From the NCBI RefSeq assembly GCF_014633365.1, contig NC_068341.1:1054001-1118000 (forward strand): a DNA stretch of 64,000 nucleotides, given 5' to 3'. The position numbers and the translations under genes are program-made. Of the stretch, positions 1-9,173 are shown piece by piece; position 1 is the first letter of the stretch, and each line of letters starts with the position of its first letter. The notes below the pieces were generated by a model, which saw nothing but the letters and a program-made list of their open reading frames with translations, did not search any database and was not told where the DNA came from. Source of the stretch: Diospyros lotus (taxonomy: Eukaryota > Streptophyta > Magnoliopsida > Ericales > Ebenaceae).

Positions 1-468
1 TTAATAATTTTATCCGTTTTCACAACACTTTTTAAGAGGTGTTCTTTTTCTAACATAGCGAAAATATTTTTTAATTTTTTAATTATTTTTAATTTTTAAT
101 TTTTAATTTTTTTATTTTTAATATAATTTAGCAACTGAATATTTTCATGGTTAAATATTTTTTTTTATTTTTAATATATTTTAGTGACGGAATATTTCCG
201 TTGCTAAAATAAAGTCTTATTTTTTTATTAAAAAATTTAGACTAAATATTCTATTGCTAAAATAAATTCTTATTTTTTTTAAAAATAGTGACAAAAATTT
301 CCGTTGTTAAATTTTAAAAATATTACATTTAGCGATAAAAAAAATTTCATCGCTGAATTGACGACGGATCCGTCACAAAAAAAAAAATAGCGATGATGAC
401 TTTAGCGATGGACTTTTGGCTTTAGCGATGGAATTTTTCTGTAGCTAAAACCTAAAATTCTTATAGTG
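1..468. mobile_element. Terminal fragment of a CACTA-like element
   Basis: The stretch is AT-rich and carries repeated motifs of the form 'ttagcgatgg' / 'ccgttgctaaa' on both strands, which is how subterminal repeats of CACTA transposons look. It ends at 468 in 'cttatagtg', the reverse complement of a CACTA-type terminus (cactataag). Just right of the end begins sequence homologous to the 3' flank of the sulfotransferase copies (near 9620 and 41545), so 468 is a natural element boundary. The left end and any target duplication lie outside the window. No coding sequence is seen in it. Confidence 0.6.
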
Positions 469-469
469 A

Positions 470-960
470 ATATTACCATACAAAAATTTATCATTAATTC
501 AATTTCATACAGAAATTTCCTTGTTTCTACATCTTCTAGTATGTAATGTGAGATTTTCCCCCATTCTACTTGCTAGCATAGTTTTGGCATTAATGGTAGC
601 AGGTATATCACATCACACTTATTTATTATTAAGAGGTATGCGCTGGGGAATGAAGAATGCGCTAGGGTGTTATTCTCTGGGCGCTTAGGTTCTATGTTCG
701 AGACCTGGTCAGAGAAGGGAAAAATGCCCAACAGCCTGGGCAACCTTAAACGTTGAAAGACTGCCACACTGCCCTCACATTTACAAAAAAGGTTAAGGGT
801 TAAACTAGTTGCTAACTTCTTTGATTTACCTTTCCTGTTGATATCGTAGGGCCGAGCAGTAAGAGGCACTCATGATGGTGCGTTAACCAAAAAAAAAAAA
901 AAAAGGAATGTCATTATCAGTCATATATATATATACACTTAATTGATCTTAATTGTATCA
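470..960 (+). repeat. Partial copy of the sulfotransferase 3' flank (block 0)
   Basis: Sequence from about 505 to 640 and again from 905 ('ttgtttctacatcttct', 'gtgagatttt', 'cacacttattta', 'tcattatca') matches 9630-9790 and 41560-41715, which lie downstream of sulfotransferase copies A and B in the same orientation. This implies that another sulfotransferase copy lies, or lay, to the left of the window. The block is interrupted by a SINE-like insertion at 641-904. No gene is present. Confidence 0.65.
641..904 (+). mobile_element. tRNA-derived SINE-like insertion
   Basis: An insertion of about 260 bp interrupts flank sequence that is continuous at 9750-9770 and 41680-41700. It contains a good RNA polymerase III B-box (gttcgagacc, 696-705) and ends in an A-run (889-904). 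It is bracketed by an imperfect 10-bp target duplication (aagaggtatg at 631-640, aaaaggaatg at 901-910; 8 of 10 match). An A-box is plausible around 655-670 but weak. The long minus-strand open frame across it is accidental. The family was not recognised. Confidence 0.7.
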
Positions 961-1132
961 TCAATTAAGGGCTCTATATCAACAAGAGTAATGTTAAGAG
1001 TCAGTGTCATCAGTCATGTATCGTATTCTCATTTGAAGAGGTATTAGATAGAGAAAATAATTACATATAATCTCTTTAGTCTCCTCCAATGAAGAGACGT
1101 CATATAACTGATGATACCATCATTAATCATGA

Positions 1133-1297
1133 TTCCTAACATATTCACATTGATAAGTAGGCAGTGCATACATGCATTGCTTTTAACCCAAATTCTAATT
1201 TAGAAACATTTAATTTCCTAACATATTCACATTGACAAGTAGGCAGTGCATACATGCATTGCTTTTAACCCAAATTCTAATTTAGAAACATTTAATT
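1133..1297. repeat. 82-bp direct tandem duplication
   Basis: Two adjacent copies of an 82-bp unit beginning 'cctaacatattcacattga' start at about 1135 and 1217. Only one difference is visible (gataag in the first, gacaag in the second), so the duplication is recent or maintained. Each unit contains the palindromic-looking core 'gtgcatacatgcattgc'. It is not seen in the other flank copies. Confidence 0.95.
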
Positions 1298-1798
1298 ATA
1301 ATCTGATGCATCATAAATTCGTGCCATTGGGTTTGTGATTATGAATTCATATTTATGTTTTTGTTATTTTAATAAATATGTTCATATAAGTTGAACAAGG
1401 AAATTATTCGACCATAAACTGCCAATTAAACTAGTGAACCAATTCCCCGACCAGCTAGTTTGACTACCAGTTTGATTTTAGTAATTAAGGATACCCCAAC
1501 ATAATCTATTATTAAAGATAAAATTAAATAGTTAAAAAAGTGAAGATGCGCATCCATCTCTAAAATCAATCATCAAACCTCTGCGTAATTAAATCTAAGT
1601 TGATTTCTGAATCAATCATAAAACTTGTGATTAATTAAATCTAGTGGATGACAACAATACTAGTTTATCATCACGGCAGCACCATTTTAGAAGATTAATT
1701 AATGGGGATGATTATTTATGGATTGGTTCAGAGATAGAACCCATCCATGCACAGCTGTGCTATCATCTTTATATCCCCACGCCTCAATCTGCTCAGCT
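1298..1798. other. Upstream region of sulfotransferase copy A
   Basis: AT-rich DNA with no open frame that looks genuine. The last ~85 bases (from 'gaacccatccatgcacag' on) match the region immediately before the ATG of copy B (34478-34538) and are the probable 5' untranslated leader. Further upstream the two copies diverge, so the promoters are not clearly shared. No TATA box stands out. Confidence 0.5.
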
Positions 1799-1995
1799 AT
1801 GGCAAAGTCAGAGAACATCCAGAACCAGAACACCACCCTAGAGGAAGGGTTATTTGGAAGACTTCCCAAAGAAAATAATTGTAATGGATTCGATCTTCTG
1901 TTCGATCAAGGTTTCTAGTGTCATGGCCCACGGGCGTAGCACGGTTGATTCTCAAGTAACAGAATGCACTCAAGGATGTAGGTTCAAGTCATGAC

Positions 1996-2741
1996 TGTTA
2001 GGGATACAGAGAGTATAGATGCATATGTTATACAAAAATAACTTGCTTGATACAAGGATATATATCAGTTATAACCCGTTACAATACAAGAAACGTAAAC
2101 TACAATATTTAACTACTATTATAACAGGAGCTTATAATCAGCAACAACAAATGATCAATAACAGAGGTTACCAGACTAAAACAGCAAAGTAGGAAAGATA
2201 GTTGAACAGCAACGCTTGCAACTAGAACAACAAGGAATCAAGAACAAATTTCTGGAACGTGGAAGAGGCAGGAACAAAAGTAGGTCGAGTTGCGCTTTGT
2301 GTTGTCCTGAAGACAGTTAGCGTCATGCACCGGCAGCAAGCAGACTACGGCGACTGTCTCAGCAGGATGAAACGACCTTTCCGGTGAACAGCAGCCACGA
2401 ACGACCGGAGCTAGCAGAACTCAGGATGGACTTGCTCTTAGTGAAGAAAACTCGAGATGGGAGGCAAAACTTAAGAGGGGAGAAAACATGAAAGCTTATG
2501 GAGAATGGAAAACTTCACACACACAAAAATAAGCCAACAACCAATATATAAAGGCACCCCATAAACTTAGCAATGAAGGAAACTTGGAGACCAGGCCAAT
2601 TTAGAAGAACTTGGGGGCCAAGTATATCTAGAAGACCTTGGGGGCTAAGGAAATCTAGAACACCTTGGGGACCAAGCAAGAAAGAAAGATAAAAATAAAA
2701 ATAAAAATAAAAACCACACACACACGCACTCACTTCCAACA
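1996..2741 (-). repeat. Copia 3' LTR
   Basis: In element orientation it starts TGTTGGAAGTGAG (at 2741) and ends TAACA (at 1996). It is directly preceded by the purine-rich tract. A TATA-like 'tatata' (minus strand, near 2550) lies in the LTR. Compared with the other LTR it has small indels in an A/T-rich tract near 2690-2712. Confidence 0.92.
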
Positions 2742-2753
2742 ATCCCCCACATG
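2742..2753 (-). other. Copia polypurine tract
   Basis: On the minus strand the bases next to the 3' LTR read catgtgggggat, a purine-rich primer site for plus-strand DNA synthesis. Its position at the left LTR, together with minus-strand coding, fixes the element's orientation. Confidence 0.8.
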
Positions 2754-3349
2754 AGTACGTGTGTGCAGAAACCATACAAAATTGACATGGAGTCATTGAG
2801 AGCAAACAGACAAGTTATGCATCAACAAGGTGTTTTTTGGACTTGAACCTTCTTTAGTGAATGTCTATTGAATTAACTGAAGAAATAGTGAGACTAGCTC
2901 TTGAACTATCATTCTGAAGGTAAATCGAGACAATAGACATCACACACAACTCATCTTGACCCACTGAGTTCTATACGATTGTGTCTATTTTGGTCTTAGA
3001 CAGCATCCTGGATTTCATGAGAGCTCTAGAGAACCCAAGCCATTGAACAGTTCTCATAAAAGCGACCCCACTTCTACTCTCATATAGGGAAGCATTGACT
3101 AAGAGTACCCTGTCACTACTCCTCTTATATCAAGATATCAATCTTTCCTTTAACGTCGACAGGACACACTTTTCAATTTTTGAGACATGGGGAGAAACTA
3201 AAAGTTCCATAGTGTGTCAACTATGACTTATTCCAGCCAGTTGGCCAATTTAACCTAGATCTTGGGATCTCCAGTCAACTAGGTTTGGTTACCACCGAAA
3301 AAGTCATTTTTAAAGGCTTTAACCCCATTCCCATCGATGTAAATTTGAC

Positions 3350-6300
3350 TTACTCACGAGTCACTCCTTTCGTTAAAGGATCAACTAGATTTTCTTTTGA
3401 CTTCACGTAGTCAATGTAAATTATTCCATTTGTGAGCAATTCTCTGACAGAGTTATGCCTGCGCCTAATGTGTCTTGACTTTCCATTGTAAACACTATTC
3501 TTAGCCCTCATTGAGACAACTAAGTTGTCACAGTATATGCAAATAGCATTAATAGGCTTTGGCCATAATGGAACGTCTTCGAGGAAATGAAGAAGCCACT
3601 CAGCTTCTTCACCTGCTTTATCCAGAGCTATAAACTCTGACTCCATGGTTGACAGTACTATACAGGTCTGTTTTGAAGATTTCCACGACACAGCAGCACC
3701 ACCTAATGTGAATACATACCCACTGGTTGATTTAGTCTCTAAGCTATCGGAGATCCAATTACCATCACTAAATCTTTCCAGCACATGTGGATATTTTGTA
3801 TAGTGCAATCCATAGTCCAGGGTGTACTTCAAGTACCTAAGCATCCTGACCAATACACCTCAATGGTCATGCCCGGGATTGCTCGTGTATCTCGCTAGCC
3901 TGCCTACAGAGTAGGCTATGTCAGGTCTAATACAATTCATAATGTACATCAGACTCCCAATAACTCTGGCATATTCCAAAGAAGATACACCTTCATCATA
4001 ATTTTTCTTCAACTTTGAATTTGGGTTAAACAGAGTAACTGCTAGCTTACTCTCGAAGTGACCAAATCTTCTCAACACTTTCTCTATACAATGCGATTGA
4101 GAAAGAGCATACCTTTTGGAATTCCTTATTATTCGAATTCCAAGAATAACATCAGCAAGACCAAGGTCTTTCATGTCAAAGTGTGAGTTCAACATTTGCT
4201 TTGTGGATTGTATGACACTTCGATTCGTGCCCATTATCAGCATGTCATCCACATACAAGCACACAATGACACATTCTTGGTTTATGATTTTTACATAAAC
4301 ACATTTATCACACTCATTTATCTTAAATTCATTCGACAACATTATGTGATCAAACTTCTCATGCCATTGTTTAAGCGCCTGTTTCAACCCATAAAGAGAC
4401 TTTACTAATTTACAAACCTTCATTTCATGTCCCTTTACTACAAACCCTTCAGGTTGTTCCATATAGACTTCTTCTTCTAAATTTCCATTCAGGAATGCTG
4501 TTTTTACATCCATTTGATGTATCTCCAAGTTGTGTAACGCTCCAATAGCAATCAGCATCCTGATAGACGTGATTCTCGTCATTGGAGAATACGTGTCAAA
4601 GAAGTCTTGTCTTTCTTTCTGACAATAGCCTTTAGCTACCTACCTAGCTTTGTACTTATCAATAGTATCATTGGCCTTTAATTTCTTTCTGAAAATCCAT
4701 CTGCACCTAACTGGTTTACACCCAGCTGGCAAATTGACCAATACCCAGGTATTGTTTTGCAAGATGGAATCTATTTCACTATTAATAGCCTATTTCCAAT
4801 AAGGAGCATCAGGAGATGACATTGCATCACCATAGGTTTGCGGCTCATCTTCTAACACAAAGGTTAGGAAATCTGGGCCAAAGGAAGAGGCCTTCCTTTC
4901 CCTTTTGCTTCTTCGAGGCTCAATGTCAATTTCCTGCCCATCTTGGCCTTTTGAAGAACTTGCTTTATGAGTTCTCTTAGAACCACTTGCACTGGGTTTA
5001 TCTCCCTTAAAAAGGAAGATGTTCTCAAAGAACTCCACTTCTATAGATTCCATAACCATATTGACATTAATGTCAGGAATTTCTGACTTTGTTACCAGGA
5101 ACCTATAGGCAGCACTATGCGAGGCATAACCTATAAAGACGCAATCAATAGTTTTTTGACCAAGTTTAGTCCTTTTAGGTAAAGGAACCTGCACCTTGGC
5201 CAAACACCCCCACACTTTTAGGATTTTGTAGGAGGGTTGTCTACTATTCCACATTTCATAAGGCAACTTGCCAGACTTCTTATGTGGAATTCTATTTAAT
5301 ATAAAATTTGCAGTAAGCAACGCTTCCCCCCACAAATTATAGGGTAAACCCGAACTATTTAACATGCAATTTATTATATCCTTCAAAGTTCGGTTGTTCC
5401 TTTCAGCTACACTATTTTGTTGTGGTGTATAAGGTGCTATCGTCTGATGGATTATACCATGAGATTCACAAAACTCAGACAGAGCTGATGATTCATACTC
5501 ATCACCCCTATCTGATCCGAGCACCTTAATTTTCTTTCCCAGTTGATTTTCAACTTCTGCCTTGAATGTTTTAAAAACATCAAAGGTCTCATCTTTATTG
5601 CGTAGTAAATATACATAGCAATACTTACTGCAGTCATCAATAAATGTGACAAAATAATTCTTTCCACCTCTAGTGGGGGTACTTTTCATGTCACAAACGT
5701 CATTGTGAATTAGGTCGAGTAATTCACTATTCCTTTCCACAGATGGAAACGACTTTCTTGTAAACTTTGATTCAACACAAACTTTACATTTGTGTCCCTT
5801 ATCAATGTTAAAGCTAGGTAATAACCCTAGATTAACCATTCTTTGGAGGGAACAATAATTGACATGTCCTAATCTTGAATGCCAAACATCACACAACTCA
5901 ATAATATAAGCAAAAGAGTCATTCTTATTATTCTTCTTAGGCACTTGGGCCTGTACATTCAATTTGAACATGCCATCATCTAAATATCCCCGACCCACAT
6001 ACATTCCCTCTTTGGTAAGAGTAAACTTATCAGACTCAAAAACGAGTTTAAACCCATTTTTGTTCAACAAGGTTCCAGACACCAGATTCTTGCAAATCTC
6101 GGGCACATGCCAGACATCTGTGAGGGTCAGGATCTTCCCAGATGTCCACTTTAGCAGCACATTGCCCTTGCCTTCCACAGTCGAGGTTGCGGCATTTCCC
6201 ATGTACACCTTTTCAATGCCATCCATCTTCTCATAAGTTGAGAACAAGGATTTATCCTTGCAAATGTGTCTTGAAACACCTGTATCAATCCACCAGCCTT

Positions 6301-7354
6301 TGGCGTTATCAACCATGCAGACTTCAGTGATGACTGCAACGAGCTCATCATCTTTCACCATATTGGTATAAGAAGGCTTAGACTTGCGTTGGTTACTACC
6401 AGAGCTTTGACCTTTCTTGTGTCTGTAATCCACAGCCCTATGGCCTATCTTACCGCATACCCAGCAGGTGCCTTGAATGCGTTTGTTGGTAGTGGACTTC
6501 TTCGGACCCAGCAATCCGCTTACTCTCTTACCTTGCTGCTTCTTAGGCTGAGATTTGAGAGCCTCGGCTAAGTGAGCCTTAGCTTCATATCTATCTGAGA
6601 CTTTATCTCCTTTACGATTGTCTTCTTCAATTCGAAGACGAAGGGCCAGATCTTCCATAGATAGCTCCTTGCGTTTATGCTTGAGATAGTTTTTGAAATC
6701 CTTCCATGAAGGCGGCAGTTTCTCAGTCACAGCGGCAACTTGGAATGGCTCATTGATGACCAATCCTTCACTATGCAAATCACTAATGACGATTTATAGT
6801 TTCTCCATCTGGTTGACCACCAATTTGGTATCAACCATCTTGTAATTCAGGAACTTGCCCACCAGAAATTTCTTGGTGTCAGCGTCCTCAAGCTTATATT
6901 TCTTTTACAAGGCCTCCCACAATTGCTTAGAAGTAGCATACGCAGTGCAGTACACATTATACAGCGGGTCGGCCAAGTCACTCGGAATATAATTTTTACA
7001 AAGGAAATCTGAGTGCATCCATGCCTCCCTCGCAGCCACAGTCTCTGTGGTCATATTCTCTTCCGAGACAACGGGACAATCCTCTTTGAGGATGTGGGCT
7101 AGATTCAGCGTGGTCAGATAGAACAACATTTTCTATTGCCACCTTTTAAAATCTTCACCATTAAATAGTGGTGGCTTCTCAACATGTGGAGTTGGCTTGG
7201 CCACGGCTGAACTGAGCCCTTGCATAGAAGTTGTTGCAGAAACAAAGGCAGTTGGCGGGTGAAGACCCGAGATAACAACAGGGGGCGGGTTTGAACCCGA
7301 GGCAAAACCAGTAGCAACGACACCAAAACCATCAACAAGAATAAGGGCATCCAT
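3350..7354 (-). pseudogene. Copia gag-pol polyprotein, disrupted
   Basis: The frame starts at ATG 7354 (MDALILVDGFG) and is interrupted by in-frame stops near 7133, 6905, 6790, 4790, 4640 and 3860, but without large deletions. Visible domains in order: Gag with FKRWQ near its N-terminus; a zinc knuckle CWVCGKIGHRAVDY near 6465, where the last Cys is now Tyr; protease core WWIDTGVSRHIC near 6285; integrase zinc-binding HSRLGH...CKVC; integrase catalytic core with FVTFIDDCS and SDRGDEY and the later Glu in AERNNRTL; reverse transcriptase with VKTAFLNG and the YVDD active site near 4250; and RNase H with SDGNW and STMESEF near 3650. The ~660-codon stretch 4790-6778 is the longest intact piece. 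It is a dead copy with an ordinary plant Copia domain layout. Confidence 0.93.
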
Positions 7355-7388
7355 CTTTTCTAGACTCTTTTACTAACTGTCTTCAGAT

Positions 7389-8130
7389 TGTTAAGGATAC
7401 AGAGAGTATAGATGCGTATGTTATACAAAAATAACTTGCTTGATACAAGGATATATATCAGTTATAACCCGCTATAGTGCAAGAAACGTAAACTACAATA
7501 TTTAACTACTATTACAACAGGAGCTTATAATCAGTAACAACAAATGAATAATAACAGAGGTTACCAGACTAAAACAGCAAAGTAGGAAAGACAGTTGAAC
7601 AGCAACGCTTGCAGCTGGAATAACAAGGAATCAGGAACAAATTTCTGGAACGTGGAAGAGGCAGGAATAAAAGTCGGCCGAGTCGCGCTTTGCACTATCC
7701 TGAAGACAGTTAGCGCCATGCATCGGTAGCAAGCAGACTACGGTGACTGTCTCAACAGGATGAAACGACCTCTCCAATGAACAGTAGTCACAAACGACCA
7801 GAACTAGCAGAACTTAGGATGGGCTTGCTCTTAGTGAAGAAAACTCGAGATGGGAGGCAAAACTTAAGAGGAGAGAAAACGTGAAAGCTCATGGAGAATG
7901 GAAAACTTCACACACACAAAAATAAGCCAACACAACCAATATATAAAGGCACTCCATAAACTTAGCAATGAAGGAAACTTGGAGACCAAGCCAATCTAGA
8001 AGAACTTGGGGCCCAAGTATATCTAGAACACCTTGGGGGCTAAGGAAATCTAGAACACCTTGGGGACCAAGCAAAAAAGAAAGATAAAAATAAAAATAAA
8101 AACCACACACATACACACTCACTTCCAACA
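7389..8130 (-). repeat. Copia 5' LTR
   Basis: Matches the LTR at 1996-2741 over its whole length, with about 93-94% identity by eye. The bases just inside it on the minus strand (atctgaagacagttag) do not resemble the usual initiator-Met primer site, so the tRNA primer is unassigned. Confidence 0.92.
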
Positions 8131-9173
8131 ATGGCAATCGCAGTGTGAGAGTTTCACCCCTCTATGGGGGTGGCTCCTTGTGAGTATCATACACTGTACC
8201 TCCTATCTGGTACACTATCGTGTATCGTGACTAACCCTCCCACATATGTGGGACAATGTGTGGGAAGCCCTCGAGGGATTTCACCTTTTGCACCCAAGGT
8301 TTTTGGTGTCATGAGAGAATCGTTGAGAACGTCGTTTCCTGTGAACAGCATTTCCAGGCACATGAAACTGATACGATCTTAGCTTCCTTCCCAAAATGCG
8401 GCACCACCTGGTTGAAAGCCCTCATCTTCGCCGTAGCCAACAGAAGCAAGCATCGGCTCATAGAGAGCCCGCTGCTCTCAATCAGCCCCCACGCTCTTGT
8501 TCCTTTTCTTGAGTTCCAAATCTACCGAAAGCCTCCTCTCTTTAATCTCCAAGACATTCCCAGCCCAAGAATTCTTTCCACTCACTTGCCATACTCTGCA
8601 CTGCCTGCCTCCATCAAAACTAATTCCAAATGCAAGCTTGTCTATATATGCAGAAATCCCTTGGACCAGTTCATCTCCTACTGGCACTTTGCATCCAGTA
8701 TACAGTCCAAGAGTCACTACTCCGTCTCACTGGATGAGTGGTCCAAAAGGTACTGTATGTCTGGGATTACCCCTTTTGGCCCTTTCTGGGATCATATGTT
8801 GGGATATTGGGAGGCCGGCCAAGAGAATCCGGGCCAAATTCTCTTCTTGAAGTACGAAGACTTGAAGGAAGATGATGTGTTTTACGTTAAGAAGCTGGCC
8901 GAGTTCTTGGGGGTTCCATTTTCAACGGAGGAAGAAAGGGACGGGATGCCTGAACAGATATGCAGGCTGTGTAGCTTTGAGAATTTGAAAGATTTGGAAG
9001 TGAACAAGAGTGGCAAATTTGATGATCAAAGTCCCGTCGATAACAAACAATATTTCAGGAAAGCAAAGGTTGGAGATTGGTCCAATTATCTTTCTTCATC
9101 TGTGGCCGAGGCCCTAAAGAATCTCATTCATGACAAACTTGAGGGTTCTGGTTTAACCTTCAAAACGTCCTAA

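Larger units (their letters stand above)
1996..8130 (-). mobile_element. Ty1/Copia LTR retrotransposon
   Basis: A 6.1-kb element with two LTRs of about 745 bp (1996-2741 and 7389-8130), each TG...CA bounded, reading right to left. It is flanked by a 5-bp target duplication that now differs at one base (atgac 1991-1995, atggc 8131-8135). Protease, integrase, reverse transcriptase and RNase H follow in that order on the minus strand, and integrase before RT defines Copia. By eye the LTRs differ at roughly 50 positions, nearly all transitions, so the insertion is old. It landed inside a SINE, just after the B-box, that was already within the sulfotransferase gene. The reading frame is broken and the element is not autonomous. 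Confidence 0.95.
1926..8294 (+). mobile_element. tRNA-derived SINE in the sulfotransferase CDS, itself split by Copia
   Basis: The two halves are 1926-1995 and about 8136-8294, some 230 bp in total once the Copia element is removed. The left half has a tRNA-like A-box (gtagcacggttg) and B-box (ggttcaagtc). The right half ends in 'cacctttt' just before the target duplication. The insertion is flanked by a 19-bp duplication of sulfotransferase coding sequence: caaggtttctagtgtcatg at 1907-1925 and caaggtttttggtgtcatg at 8295-8313 (17 of 19 match). Copy B has this stretch once, near 34648, and serves as the empty site. The family is different from the SINE at 641-904, and no A-tail is present. 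Confidence 0.8.
1799..9173 (+). pseudogene. Sulfotransferase copy A, split by nested insertions
   Basis: Cytosolic PAPS-dependent sulfotransferase of the plant SOT family. The N-terminal ~40 codons run from ATG 1799 (MAKSENIQNQ, as in copy B) to 1918, where a TGG Trp codon has become TAG. The rest resumes at 8295 (GFWCHERIVEN) and stays open to the stop at 9171-9173, about 290 residues. That part holds the PAPS loop FPKCGTTW, the STHLPYS segment with the catalytic His, the 3'-phosphate motif CRNPLDQFISYWHF, and a C-terminal RKAKVGDW. Between them lie a SINE and a Copia element (1926-8294). Compared with copy B the protein is roughly 90% identical and two residues shorter near DDQSPVDNK. The open frame can be extended upstream to an ATG at 8256, but that leader is SINE sequence. 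I call it a pseudogene because the N-terminus is detached; translation of the C-terminal frame is possible but unsupported. Confidence 0.9.

Noticed and set aside
696..705. A functional tRNA gene suggested by the B-box
   Set aside because: No cloverleaf or proper A-box; A-tail and target duplication indicate a SINE. The same applies to 48188-48198 and 1960-1995.
573..869. 98-residue minus-strand open frame
   Set aside because: It spans the SINE insertion and its A-tail; not conserved in sister blocks and without domains.
8256..8294. ATG at 8256 as the true start of a short sulfotransferase gene
   Set aside because: The leader lies in SINE sequence and copy B shows that the genuine N-terminus is the one at 1799. 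Kept only as a possibility in the findings.
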